Below are positions 47,635 to 57,055 of a stretch of 64,000 nucleotides of DNA, one piece after another (position 1 is the first letter of the stretch; each line of letters opens with the position of its first letter). The DNA is from BRHc4a sp049323755 (GTDB taxonomy: Bacteria; Bacillota; Desulfotomaculia; Desulfotomaculales; Desulfocucumaceae): NCBI GenBank assembly GCA_049323755.1, contig JBMOPE010000009.1, forward strand, positions 248,001 to 312,000. The letters run 5' to 3'. The position numbers and the translations under genes are program-made. A model generated the notes under the pieces. It saw only the letters and a list, made by a program, of their open reading frames with translations, made no database searches and was not told the origin of the DNA.

Positions 47635-50600
47635 TCATACTCCATTCTTGATAGGTAGAGAAATTATAAATGTTGTGCCCCTGCCTATTTTCGATTCAAC
47701 AAAAATTTTTCCCTCGTGCTTGTTTACAATTATATCATGGGCAAGAGCGAGGCCCTGACCTGTTCCCTTCCCAACCTCCTTTGTTGTAAAAAAGGGGTCG
47801 AATATTTTATGTAAAATATCTTCCGGAATGCCTGCTCCTGTATCGCTTACAAAAATTTGCACGTATTCTTCGTTTGACTTCGTTGTTATTTTTATTTCCC
47901 CTTTTTGCCCCGGCGTGTTGCCTATAACATCACTTATTGCCTGGGCTGAGTTGACTATCATATTTAGAATAACCTGGTTAATCTGGTCAACATCGCAATA
48001 AACTAAAGGTATTCCCTCGTCTAGCTCGGTTATCAAGTCTGCCACGTACTTCCACTCATTTTTCGATATAATGACTGTGTTGTTTATAGCCTTGTTAATA
48101 TCGGAATAAACCTTTTCCTTAATACCGGGGTGGGAAAACTCCTTCATAGCCAGAACCAGCTTACTGACCCTTTCAATTCCCTCCAGAGACTGCTCTATTG
48201 CCGTGGGTATTTCGCCAACCAGGTATTCTATGTCCAGCTTATTTTTTAACTCCTTTAATTTGCTGACGCAGTCACTGTATGATAGTTCATTTTTGGAATT
48301 ACAAATAATATCTTTACAACCTTTTAAATAATCAAGCATTGTTTTAAACGAGTCTTCTATAAACCTGGTATTATCCCCTATATATTGCATGGGCGTGTTT
48401 ATCTCGTGGGCAATTCCTGCCGCAAGCTGGCCTATGGACTCCATTTTTTGGGAAAGGGCCGCTTGTTCGGCAAGCCTCCTTTGCTCGGTAATGTCTCGAA
48501 AAACTATTACATAACCAATAGTGCTGTCTGCTTTGTCCATTATGGGAGAAGAACAGCTTGATATCAACTTCCTTTTACCATCCCTGGCAATAATGGCCTG
48601 TTCATATAAAGCGCCGGCCTTTATAAATTTCCGGACTCTTTCCTCGGGATTAACAAATACCAGTATTTCGGAAAGCTGTTTGCCGTTCATTTCTTCCTGC
48701 TTCCAACCGGTAATGTCTTCCGATACACGGTTGGCCAGCATAATTTTCCCATTGACATCGGTTGTGATAACCCCGTCTCCAATGCTGGCAAGGGTTACCG
48801 CAAGCCTTTCTTTTTCCTCGGAAAGAGCCTCTTCGGTCTTCCTTTGTTCTGTAATGTCTCTGATAATGCCATACAATTCATATTGGTCACCTACACCCGG
48901 CACTAACACAATCGTACAAAGCACGTTAATTACTGTTCCATCTTTTGCACGCATATCCACAGGAAAATCTTTTACATAACCTTTACTGAACAATTCTCCT
49001 CTAAGCCTTATTCGGTCTTGAACGTCGTTATAAAGTTGCCCTACATTCATTTCTAAAAACTCTTCTCTTGTATACCCTGTCAATTTCATGGCCACCGGAT
49101 TAATGTCTATAAAGTACTCCCCGGATATTATAAAAACTATATCCTGGGAATTTTCGAAATAGGAACGGTATTTAGCCTCACTTTTTCTGAGAGCCTCTTC
49201 CGACTGTTTGCGCTCTATAACGCCGCTCATAATCTGTACAATGGTATTAAGGAGGGCAGTATCCTCTTCCGGCCACTTACGATAATATCTTGATTCGTTA
49301 AAGCCAATAAAGCCATAAATTTTATCCCTTACATAAATGGGCATAATAAGTACGGATTTTATCCCCTGTATTCTGAGAAGCCCTTTTTCTTTTTCACCCG
49401 GTATATCTTCGATATTGTTATAATTTATTACTTTTCTATTTATTATCATGTCCATCAGCCATGGCATACTGTCACAGGGAATAGTCCTTCTGACATTTTT
49501 AAAATTTGACATGGTGTCCGGAGAAGACCAGACCAGAATATTTTTAAATTTGTTTTTTTCATAACTGTACTCATGAATATAAATCTCACTTACATCCAAA
49601 GAGCCTGCCATTATTTGCACACACCTGGAATAGTATTCTAGAATATCCTCCACCTTCATTCCAAGCATGGATATCTCAGAGGTCATTTTTTCATATGTCA
49701 ATCTTCTTTTTAAACTCTCTTCCGTCGCCATCCTTTCAGAAATATCTTCAACCATTCCAACTGTAAAAACCGGCCTTCCTTCATCATCACTTATAGGAGA
49801 AACATTTAACCTCCCCCACATAAAACTCCCGTCCTTGCGCATATATTTTTTTTCTATTTGAAAGTGGCTCCGTTTTCTCGTCAATACCTGCCGGTAGAGG
49901 TTATTTTCCAACTTAGTATAATCAGGATGAGTAAAGTCAAAAACAGACATATTGCAAATTTCTTCGTTGCTGTAACCAAGCATATCCCGAATAGCCTGAT
50001 TGCTTCGAAAAACCTTTCCCTCCCGATCTGAAAGAATAATGCCTATGGCTGCCCCTTCAAAGGTAGCCCTTAAAAGCTCCTCACTTTTTTTCATGGCATC
50101 TTCAGCTTTTTTGCGGTTAGTAATGTCAATCCCTGTCCAGATTATCAGTGACACTTCGTTTTGAGAATTATTTAAACTGGTGTTGTTCCAGGCTATTATC
50201 CGCTCATCTCCTGTTCTTGTAATGACAGGACATTCAAATTTAATACCCTGTTTTAAAGAAGGGAGCCTATTTAATATTTCCTCCATTTCACTCTTATAGG
50301 AATCAGGTATAAAAAACGTTAGCCAGTCCTTCCCAATTACCTGCTCACGACTCCAGCCCAGGACATCTTCAGAGTGGTTATTAAAAAGCTGTATTTTATT
50401 ATTTAGGTCCAGCCCTATTATTAAGACTTTGGCAGTACTGACAACCTTTTCAAAAAACACTTTAGCCTCCGCCAGCGCCTGTTCGGCCTGTGCGACCTGA
50501 GACTGGAAGGAGTAGTTTACTAATGCGTTATTTACGCTTTTTGCAAGTCTGGCAGGAGTGATGGAGGATTTGGCAATATAATCGGAAGCCCCTGCCTTCA

Positions 50601-50886
50601 TCATTTCCACCGCCAGTTTTTCATCCCCGTAATCTGTGAGTACAATTATAGGAGTCTTTATCCCTGCAGCACGAACTTCCTGCAGTACCGAAAGACCGTC
50701 CCCGTCAGGTAAAACGTAATCAAGGAATACCAAATCATACTGTCTGCTCTTTAGCGCAACCATACCTGTTTTAATGTCCAGCTTTTCTTCCACTTCAAAG
50801 TATACCCCGGCTTCTTCCAGTGATCGGCGCAAATACATGCAGAATACTTTGCTGTCATCTATCATTAGTATTTTAGTAGGCTGCAA
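47635..50886 (-). CDS. multi-PAS/GAF hybrid histidine kinase with N-terminal receiver
   Basis: The 1083-residue soluble kinase starts at TTG 50886 after GGAGGGAG. Order: receiver (5-125, DLVFLDYVLPDGDG), PAS (145-260), PAS (270-395), GAF (410-560, FKNVRRTIPCDSMPWLMDMI), PAS (575-695), PAS (700-815), HisKA (QLAAGIAHEINTPMQYIGDN) and HATPase (VSDTGAGIPEDI, GTGQGLALAHDI). The receiver first suggests input from another kinase. The GAF resembles the one in the 26.8-kb protein. It heads an operon with two response regulators. Confidence 0.88.
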   Translation of the reverse strand: MQPTKILMIDDSKVFCMYLRRSLEEAGVYFEVEEKLDIKTGMVALKSRQYDLVFLDYVLPDGDGLSVLQEVRAAGIKTPIIVLTDYGDEKLAVEMMKAGASDYIAKSSITPARLAKSVNNALVNYSFQSQVAQAEQALAEAKVFFEKVVSTAKVLIIGLDLNNKIQLFNNHSEDVLGWSREQVIGKDWLTFFIPDSYKSEMEEILNRLPSLKQGIKFECPVITRTGDERIIAWNNTSLNNSQNEVSLIIWTGIDITNRKKAEDAMKKSEELLRATFEGAAIGIILSDREGKVFRSNQAIRDMLGYSNEEICNMSVFDFTHPDYTKLENNLYRQVLTRKRSHFQIEKKYMRKDGSFMWGRLNVSPISDDEGRPVFTVGMVEDISERMATEESLKRRLTYEKMTSEISMLGMKVEDILEYYSRCVQIMAGSLDVSEIYIHEYSYEKNKFKNILVWSSPDTMSNFKNVRRTIPCDSMPWLMDMIINRKVINYNNIEDIPGEKEKGLLRIQGIKSVLIMPIYVRDKIYGFIGFNESRYYRKWPEEDTALLNTIVQIMSGVIERKQSEEALRKSEAKYRSYFENSQDIVFIISGEYFIDINPVAMKLTGYTREEFLEMNVGQLYNDVQDRIRLRGELFSKGYVKDFPVDMRAKDGTVINVLCTIVLVPGVGDQYELYGIIRDITEQRKTEEALSEEKERLAVTLASIGDGVITTDVNGKIMLANRVSEDITGWKQEEMNGKQLSEILVFVNPEERVRKFIKAGALYEQAIIARDGKRKLISSCSSPIMDKADSTIGYVIVFRDITEQRRLAEQAALSQKMESIGQLAAGIAHEINTPMQYIGDNTRFIEDSFKTMLDYLKGCKDIICNSKNELSYSDCVSKLKELKNKLDIEYLVGEIPTAIEQSLEGIERVSKLVLAMKEFSHPGIKEKVYSDINKAINNTVIISKNEWKYVADLITELDEGIPLVYCDVDQINQVILNMIVNSAQAISDVIGNTPGQKGEIKITTKSNEEYVQIFVSDTGAGIPEDILHKIFDPFFTTKEVGKGTGQGLALAHDIIVNKHEGKIFVESKIGRGTTFIISLPIKNGV

Positions 50887-50921
50887 AGAGACTCCCTCCC
50901 GTATGTTATAACTCTTAATAA

Positions 50922-50954
50922 AAATACCCGGATTATGAGCTTATCCGGGTATTT
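50922..50954 (-). terminator. hairpin terminator in the leader of the kinase operon
   Basis: AAATACCCGGAT and ATCCGGGTATTT form a perfect 12-pair stem with T-rich sequence on both sides. On the minus strand it stands 36 bases before the kinase start and 160 bases after the previous terminator, so it may be an attenuator rather than a gene-end signal. Confidence 0.6.
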
Positions 50955-51111
50955 ATTTTTACCCTCATTAATTTTTATATTTGCCTTCCCAAGCTGACTT
51001 TTATTAAAAATAGCCTAATTATCTGATAATTCGATAAAAAAACACATTTTCCTCCGTGCACTGTAAAAAAAGCATATACGGATAGAGCCTGGTTTCATGC
51101 ATTAACCGTAT

Positions 51112-51147
51112 AAAAAAGGAGTTGGAAACAATCCAACTCCTTTTTTT
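51112..51147. terminator. two-way terminator after the 85-residue protein gene
   Basis: GGAGTTGG/CCAACTCC with flanking A and T runs makes a hairpin that is symmetric and 28 bases past the stop at 51175. The 2 x 7 A/T tail extends the stem. Confidence 0.8.
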
Positions 51148-51174
51148 ACAGACACTATCCTTACGGCCAAATTA

Positions 51175-51432
51175 TCAGTGCGCCTCCATAAGATACAGAA
51201 CATAGGCCCTGTCGGGATCCTTTCGGATTTCCTCCATTACTTCCGGGGATACAGATATCTCGCCAACGAAGTTAAAGTCTGCATCCATTTCGAAATCCTC
51301 TACCTCGGTGGCCTTAAAGCACTCAAGAATAGCTCCGGGATCCTTGGATTCGATTTTCAGGGCCTTATATTTCTCCCTGGCCTCCTGGTCGGAGTCTGCA
51401 AATATTATACGGGTGTTAACTGGGTGCCTCAT
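51175..51432 (-). CDS. hypothetical acidic protein (85 residues)
   Basis: The small soluble protein starts at ATG 51432 after AGGAGG-like GGAGGAAAG. It has many acidic residues and ends DPDRAYVLYLMEAH. No domain is recognised. It is a single gene with its own terminator. The 220 bases upstream (51433-51655) hold no gene. Confidence 0.6.
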   Translation of the reverse strand: MRHPVNTRIIFADSDQEAREKYKALKIESKDPGAILECFKATEVEDFEMDADFNFVGEISVSPEVMEEIRKDPDRAYVLYLMEAH

Positions 51433-51655
51433 ATCTTTCCTCCTGTCTTTGTATGTAATATCAGGCCCGGTTGTGGTAACCGTGCTTTTAGTAATTTAAG
51501 GCCTTTGAAAATATTTGTCAACAGCCAAATATCCTTATGTTCCTCAAACATGTCAAATTGTATTTATTCTTCATAATTATGTACAATGGTTTATATCCAC
51601 CTCATTTTTTGCCATAATTATTTCGTCCAGGAATATTGATAGATGCTTTTTTTCA

Positions 51656-52660
51656 TTATTTAGCAGTTAATGAATAGGCCTCTATTGTTTTTTGGAAAAG
51701 GTTTATGATCTCCTGTTTTTTAATTAGCCCCTCCGGCCTGAATGTCCCGTCCGGGTATCCTACAACAATTCCCAGTTCCGCTGCTGTATGAACCCCCGAG
51801 GCCCAGCCCGGTATTTCGTCACTGAAAATGGCCTTTTTAACGGACTGCGAAAAAATTTTCCCTGCCAGGTGCGCCGCCTCAGCCCTGGTTATGTACTCGT
51901 CAGGCCTTAAAAGCCCTCCCTCATAGCCCTCTATCAGGCCTGAGTCTACCAGAATGCTGGTGTTGCTTAATTGGCCGGAGGTCATTCCGGCTGTGTCGGT
52001 AAACCTCTCTTTCAAGGGCTTTGTATCTTCACTAAATATCAGGGGGCAGGTGGAAAAGGGCAGGGTATTCTCGCCCAGCATCTCGAAAAATTCTGCCCGG
52101 GTGACCTTTCCCTGGGGATCACTTTTAAACTCACCGGCCTTTTTTATTAAGGGAGCAACTCTTACCGTACTTGTATTTTCCCTGTTATATAAAAAATCCA
52201 GCGCCACTGTCCCGTCTGAACTGTCAACCTGTTCAAACTCCAGGGTTATGGACCTGGGAGTCCCTGAAACAAACTTTACTTTTTTGACCTTATTTTTTAC
52301 CCCGTCAATACTCTCCGGCCAAGAAACGTAGTCCCTAAAATTCTGGGCTGTAGGAGCCTGCATGTAGCAAAGGCCCTCCGGCAATACTGCCATAATCCTG
52401 TCTCCGTTTTTTATAGGATTGCTGATATCTTTTTTCCCGCTCACCCTCAGAGTCCCCAGGCTCCTGTTATCTCCGTAATATACCACCGGTGTGCTCTGGG
52501 CGGTATTAACGGTGGTTCCCTCATACACTTCTTCACCGCTTCTCCCGGGAATAGTAATTAATACTTTTATATCGGTATCAGCAGAGGCAATTCCGGGGAC
52601 TGACAAAAGAAAAACAAAAGCAGCCAGCATAAGAACCCTCTTAAAAAACATTTTTTTCAT
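51656..52660 (-). CDS. secreted S-layer homology (SLH) domain protein
   Basis: The protein has about 334 residues from ATG 52660, seven bases after AAGGGATG. A signal peptide (FKRVLMLAAFVFLLSVPGIA then SA) is followed by a beta-rich N-terminal domain (30-175) and SLH repeats: about 180-215 (VTRAEFFEMLG), 225-280 (SGLIEGYEGGLLRPDEYITR) and 285-335 (LGIVVGYPDGTFRPEGLIKK). SLH domains bind pyruvylated cell-wall polymer, so the protein is held on the surface. The N-terminal domain is not recognised. Confidence 0.85.
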   Translation of the reverse strand: MKKMFFKRVLMLAAFVFLLSVPGIASADTDIKVLITIPGRSGEEVYEGTTVNTAQSTPVVYYGDNRSLGTLRVSGKKDISNPIKNGDRIMAVLPEGLCYMQAPTAQNFRDYVSWPESIDGVKNKVKKVKFVSGTPRSITLEFEQVDSSDGTVALDFLYNRENTSTVRVAPLIKKAGEFKSDPQGKVTRAEFFEMLGENTLPFSTCPLIFSEDTKPLKERFTDTAGMTSGQLSNTSILVDSGLIEGYEGGLLRPDEYITRAEAAHLAGKIFSQSVKKAIFSDEIPGWASGVHTAAELGIVVGYPDGTFRPEGLIKKQEIINLFQKTIEAYSLTAK

Positions 52661-52750
52661 GTAATACATCCCTTCTGTTTTACTGCTAATGTATATTCTA
52701 CCATGAGTTTTTCCGGTCGCGAAAGGTATTGGTTATCACATAAATAAAAG

Positions 52751-52791
52751 AAAATGCCCTGTGAGTTTTGTACCACTCAGCAGGGCATTTT
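52751..52791 (-). terminator. intrinsic terminator
   Basis: AAAATGCCCTG and CAGGGCATTTT are perfect 11-base arms; on the minus strand CTTTTATTTAT follows. It ends the propeller/copper-amine-oxidase-N gene 18 bases past its stop. Confidence 0.85.
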
Positions 52792-52808
52792 CGCTATAGC
52801 TTTATTTA

Positions 52809-54752
52809 TTAGTTGGCAGTTATTCTAACAGTGTTTGAATTTCCATCCCAGTCAACCTTGGCACCCAGCGCCTCACTGATAAAGCGTATGGGTACCATAG
52901 TCCTTCCGTTTTTAACCAGTGCAGGGGGACTCATTATAACGGTATTGTTATTTATTTTTGCCACACTGTCACCTATCCTGAGCGTTACAGTTCTACTGCC
53001 TTTTACAACAGTCACCGTCTGGGTGGACTCCTCCCACCCCACCTTGGCTCCAAGGGACTCAAGTATCATTCTGAGGGGAACCATTACCCTGCCGTTTACC
53101 ACAAGCATTGTCTCATCTTCAATGCCTATTTTTCTCCCGTCCACATCCATATATATATTTCCAAAGAGGTACGTTGGTGTTTGGCTTTGAGCAGCCTGCT
53201 GCGGCACATCTTCGAGCTCGGTTGCCAGAATGTAACCCTTTGAGTGCAGTGCCGCAAACCTGCCGTTACCGAATGTGATATCCGAAAGCCCCGCCTCGCA
53301 GCGGAATTTTTGCTCTTCCCAAATTAAACCGTCTGAGGAGGTAAAAAAGCGGTCCCCGCTGGCGGCAACAAATTGACTATTCCCGTACGCTATTGCTGTG
53401 GGCTTAAAACTGGGTCGGAAAGTAACCTCCACTGTCCCCCATTTTACACCGTCAGAGGACACCAGCAGCTTATTGCCCCCCGACACGGCCACAAACCTGC
53501 CTTTGCCAAAAGCTATCCCACTTACGGGTTCGGCTCCGGCCGGAAGCTGTGCCCCGGTCCAGCTTACCCCATCGGGGGAAGTCAGTATAGAGCCTTTTAG
53601 CCCCATTTTTACATAAAGGCCGCCACCCTGAACAACATTCACGGCATCATATTTTTCTCCGTCCTTCAGCCCCTGGATAATCCATTTTTGGCCGTCTTTT
53701 GATGTAGCTATGGCTGGACTCTGCCCGGCGGCGATAAAGGTACCATTTTGGTAAGCAAGTGCACTGAAGTTATAGTTAAGCGCCGGCTCAGACCAGTTAT
53801 CTCCCGGGTACTTCATTACACTGCCGTCACTTCCAACAGCAACCATGCTTCCGTTTGCCAAAACCGAACTTACATCAAAGCTATTACCAATGTGAAGCAT
53901 CCTGGTAATTCCATCCGGGGACATTATGTACTTCCCATTAATTATAGCGTACTTGTCACTGTTGCTAAGAAGCTCATCTAACCCCAGCCCGTAATATAAG
54001 CCCTCTTTTTCCACCTTCCAGTGGTCAGTGCCATTTTCAGAAGAGTATATCTTTTTGTTTTGAACGCTTAAGGCCAGGTATTTCTGGCCGTTATAAATAA
54101 TCCCGGTTATTACTGCAGGGGCGGATATCAAATCCCATTTTTCCCCGTCATCAGAAACCAGCAGGTTTGCTGCCACACCCCCGGCATAGAACCTGTTATT
54201 GACAAAGCCAGCATAGTCAAGCCCTACTTTGCCGCCCGGAACAGTTAGCCGGGTCCATGTCTTTATGTCTGCTGAACTGTACACTTCACCTGTTTTATCT
54301 ACTGCGATGTATTTCCCTTTTCCAAAGGTAATGTCTGCAACATTGTTAAATCTGACTATCTCCCAGTATGTTCCGTTTTCCGAGGTTACAAGCAGATCCT
54401 TACTGATAACCACAAAGCGGTTATTTAAATATTTCACGGAAGTCATATCTTCTACACTTCCCGATATGCACCGCACCCACAATTTTCCGTCCGTGGAGCT
54501 AAGGATGGCCCCCTTGTTTCCCACGGCCACATAAACACCTCCGCCGTAGGCCACAGAGTTTAGGTTCCTGATTTTTTCTCCTGGCGGATTAAATACCTGT
54601 TTCCATTCCAGCTGTCCCGCCTGGGCGCCAGGAGCGTAAACCCCCATAAACACGAAAACCAGCAGCAGGGTGAAAACCGCCAAAAACACACCTCTACCCT
54701 TATTCCAATAGATCAACGGATAACCGGAACCAGTCAATTGACTAAAATGCAT
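52809..54752 (-). CDS. secreted WD/BNR-like propeller protein with C-terminal copper amine oxidase N-type domain
   Basis: The protein has 647 residues from ATG 54752, eight bases after AAAGGAGGG; a promoter 41-69 bases upstream (TTGACA-N17-CATAAT, 54821-54793) excludes the long in-frame extension. It has a signal peptide (about 20-45, ending APGAQAG), then about a dozen repeats of the type 'LLVSDDGEKW' / 'FGKGRFVAVSG' forming beta-propeller blades (50-520), and a C-terminal copper-amine-oxidase-N domain (VPLRMILESLGAKVGWEEST and a second unit with VPIRFISEALGAKVDWD). These domains are common on the surface of Clostridia. The protein is probably for display or adhesion. Confidence 0.85.
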   Translation of the reverse strand: MHFSQLTGSGYPLIYWNKGRGVFLAVFTLLLVFVFMGVYAPGAQAGQLEWKQVFNPPGEKIRNLNSVAYGGGVYVAVGNKGAILSSTDGKLWVRCISGSVEDMTSVKYLNNRFVVISKDLLVTSENGTYWEIVRFNNVADITFGKGKYIAVDKTGEVYSSADIKTWTRLTVPGGKVGLDYAGFVNNRFYAGGVAANLLVSDDGEKWDLISAPAVITGIIYNGQKYLALSVQNKKIYSSENGTDHWKVEKEGLYYGLGLDELLSNSDKYAIINGKYIMSPDGITRMLHIGNSFDVSSVLANGSMVAVGSDGSVMKYPGDNWSEPALNYNFSALAYQNGTFIAAGQSPAIATSKDGQKWIIQGLKDGEKYDAVNVVQGGGLYVKMGLKGSILTSPDGVSWTGAQLPAGAEPVSGIAFGKGRFVAVSGGNKLLVSSDGVKWGTVEVTFRPSFKPTAIAYGNSQFVAASGDRFFTSSDGLIWEEQKFRCEAGLSDITFGNGRFAALHSKGYILATELEDVPQQAAQSQTPTYLFGNIYMDVDGRKIGIEDETMLVVNGRVMVPLRMILESLGAKVGWEESTQTVTVVKGSRTVTLRIGDSVAKINNNTVIMSPPALVKNGRTMVPIRFISEALGAKVDWDGNSNTVRITAN

Positions 54753-55224
54753 TAAGAAACCCTCCTTTAGCTTTAGTGGAAAGGCTACCCATATTATGTC
54801 GGCTTTCCTGGAAAGTGTCAATTCTAAAATTTTATATTTCATTATTTTGGTGTTATTTTTATGAAAACGCCACCTCCACTCCAAACGCCGGGGCAAACAG
54901 CCATAATGTCGCACAAACAAATTGTACCACAGCGAGATGTATTTATTGGAAGGTAACAACATAAAATAATGTGACCCCATGTAGTATTGCCAAATAATTC
55001 CTGTTATGTAGCTTTCTAAAAGGCTGTGAATTTATCTCTTTAATGACATGACGTAAAACATATACAAAATGTTACCTTTTGTGTTAATGTAATTATTGAT
55101 ATTAAACAATATCCTGCCGGGAGGAGGGATTATCACTATTAGCTTCTATATGCTGGCGAACATCCGGTAATGTTTTTTCGCCACAACAGTAAAATCTATT
55201 ATTAATAACTAAGAAGGTGATTAT
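54753..55224. other. 472-base divergent intergenic region
   Basis: The left part holds the promoter of the propeller gene (TTGACA 54821-54816, CATAAT 54798-54793). The right part is AT-rich, with an AAGAAGGTGATTA ribosome site before TTG 55225 and a GGGAGGAGGG string at 55119 without a start codon. No gene was found. Confidence 0.6.
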
Positions 55225-55782
55225 TTGTTTAAAAAAATAGCTGTGATAGCTTGTATCATTACTTTAATAGCTGCACTGGCGGGAGTTGCCCTGGCTGGTG
55301 AAACAATTAAAATATTTATTAATGGAAAAGAAATAAAAAGCGATGTTCCGGCTCAAATAATTAGTGGAAGAACCATGGTTCCGGTCAGGTTTGTGTCAGA
55401 GGCTCTGGGCGCGGAGGTTAAGTGGGAAGAAACCAGTCAAAGTGTTCTTATCACTACTCAAAAATCAAAAAATCTCAACCTTTTAACGGTTGATGGTGAA
55501 AAAACAACATGGCCATACTGGTATGAGAGTGGAAACCTTTACATGGAGTACCGCAATGTATTGGAATTACTAAGATTTATTAATTCCCACTCAAATAATA
55601 ACCCGCGCTTTTATAAAGCCACCGGCAATCTTTATTTGGGTGATAAGGTAATAACGGTTAATACCTCGGAAAAAAACGGTTTCACCGCAATAAATGTAAG
55701 CTTCCTTAAAGACAACCACCGTCTCCTGAACTACGATTTCAATCCTGAGACCGGGGAAATGAAAGTTTTACCTATTAAATAA
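55225..55782 (+). CDS. secreted copper amine oxidase N-type domain protein
   Basis: The 185-residue protein begins at TTG 55225, after AAGGTGATTA. A signal peptide (IAVIACIITLIAALAGVALA) leads into one copper-amine-oxidase-N unit (GRTMVPVRFVSEALGAEVKW, residues 45-65). The C-terminal 100 residues are beta-rich and not recognised. It is transcribed away from the propeller gene, which has the same domain, and ends in a good terminator. Confidence 0.82.
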   Translation: MFKKIAVIACIITLIAALAGVALAGETIKIFINGKEIKSDVPAQIISGRTMVPVRFVSEALGAEVKWEETSQSVLITTQKSKNLNLLTVDGEKTTWPYWYESGNLYMEYRNVLELLRFINSHSNNNPRFYKATGNLYLGDKVITVNTSEKNGFTAINVSFLKDNHRLLNYDFNPETGEMKVLPIK

Positions 55783-55816
55783 GCGTTAACTAAATAAGAA
55801 AGAAACTCAAAAAATA

Positions 55817-55850
55817 ATCCCTGCAATAATTAATTGCAGGGATATTTTTC
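55817..55850 (+). terminator. intrinsic terminator
   Basis: ATCCCTGCAAT/ATTGCAGGGAT is a perfect stem with a five-base loop and ATTTTTC follows on the plus strand. It ends the gene at 55782. Confidence 0.88.
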
Positions 55851-55852
55851 AC

Positions 55853-55930
55853 TGGTGCCCCCGGAGAGACTCGAACTCCCGGCACACGGTTTAGGAAACC
55901 GCCGCTCTATCCGCCTGAGCTACGGGGGCA
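55853..55930 (-). tRNA. tRNA-Arg (anticodon CCT)
   Basis: Acceptor TGCCCCCG...GGGGGCACCA, D arm GCTCAGGCGGATAGAGC, anticodon loop TTCCTAA in stem GCGGT/ACCGT, T arm GGGAGTTCGAGTCTCTC. CCA is encoded. It reads AGG. Confidence 0.93.
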
Positions 55931-55939
55931 AAAAAAATA

Positions 55940-56016
<77 letters not shown>

Positions 56017-56173
56017 TTATAATGCCGGTTTCATCACCGGCAAAAACCATTTTAACAAAATAACTATCAGAAGTCAAGCCATATCGTCATATATATATCT
56101 GGAAAGGCTTCCAATTCACAGGCTTACACATGCCGGAGGCTTTACCATAAAGTAATGAAAGGAAGCGTGTATA

Positions 56174-57055
56174 TTGTCCGGCGTATTTTTTTCAATAATT
56201 TTACCCGTTAAAAATGAGGGAATGAATATCAAGGTTACGGTTGATTCAATACTCCGAACCACTGGGGACATTCCTTACGAGATAATCGTTGTGGACGATA
56301 ATTCCGGCGACGGGTGCTGCTCATTCCTGGGACAAAGAACTTACACCCTGTCCGGCGTGAAGCTTTTAACGACGACGGGCCTCGGGGCCACAGGGGCCCG
56401 GAATGCCGGGGCCGAAATCGCCCGTGGAGAAGTGTTTGTTTTTTGTGATGCCCATGTTACGGTGCCTCAGGACTGGCTTGACCGGCTGTATAAATCTTTT
56501 TTACTTCCTGCTGTGGCCGGGGTTTCCCCCGGCATAGCTTCCATGGAGGACCCCAAAGCGGTTGGCTACGGCCAGACCTGGACCAGCCGGCTGGAAGCCA
56601 GGTGGCTCCCCGTGCCCTCCGGAATGAAGGCCGTTCCCCTTCTGCCGGGAGGCTGCCAGGCCTTCAGGAGAGCTGCCTTTGAAGATGTGGGCGGGTATGA
56701 CCGGGGCTTTAAGGTATGGGGCCACGAAGATGAAGAAATTTCCATTAAAATGTGGCTTTTCGGCTATTCTCTTTTCGTTGACCCCGGCTTCATGATAATG
56801 CACCTTTTTCGGCCCAGGCACCCTTATAAAGTTACCATGGATAATGTAAACTACAATTTCCTCCGCATGGCCTGCTCCCATTTCGGAGAAAAAAGACTTT
56901 CGTCCGCCTTTTCCCTGCTTAAAAATGAACAGGGCTTTGAGGGGGTGCTCTCCTCTTTATGCCTGAGCGATGTCTGGGAACAGAGGCGGGATTACCTCAG
57001 AAGAAGAAAGCACGACGATCAGTGGTTTATAAACCGGTTCAAGATAGACTTTTAA
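56174..57055 (+). CDS. family 2 glycosyltransferase
   Basis: The 293-residue protein starts at TTG 56174, nine bases after GGAAG. It has the GT-A fold: IILPVKNEGMNIKVTVDSIL, VVDDNSGDG, GATGARNAGAEIARG with VFCDAHV as the DxD-like metal site, and the second-half GCQAFRRAAFEDVGGYDRGF and WGHEDEEISIKMW acceptor motifs, as in polypeptide GalNAc- or chondroitin-type transferases. The sugar and acceptor are unknown. It converges with the RND pump gene (one-base gap). Confidence 0.87.
   Translation: MSGVFFSIILPVKNEGMNIKVTVDSILRTTGDIPYEIIVVDDNSGDGCCSFLGQRTYTLSGVKLLTTTGLGATGARNAGAEIARGEVFVFCDAHVTVPQDWLDRLYKSFLLPAVAGVSPGIASMEDPKAVGYGQTWTSRLEARWLPVPSGMKAVPLLPGGCQAFRRAAFEDVGGYDRGFKVWGHEDEEISIKMWLFGYSLFVDPGFMIMHLFRPRHPYKVTMDNVNYNFLRMACSHFGEKRLSSAFSLLKNEQGFEGVLSSLCLSDVWEQRRDYLRRRKHDDQWFINRFKIDF

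Noticed and set aside
54753..54980. 76-residue N-terminal extension of the propeller protein
   Set aside because: A promoter lies inside it, and the internal ATG has a perfect ribosome site directly before a signal peptide.
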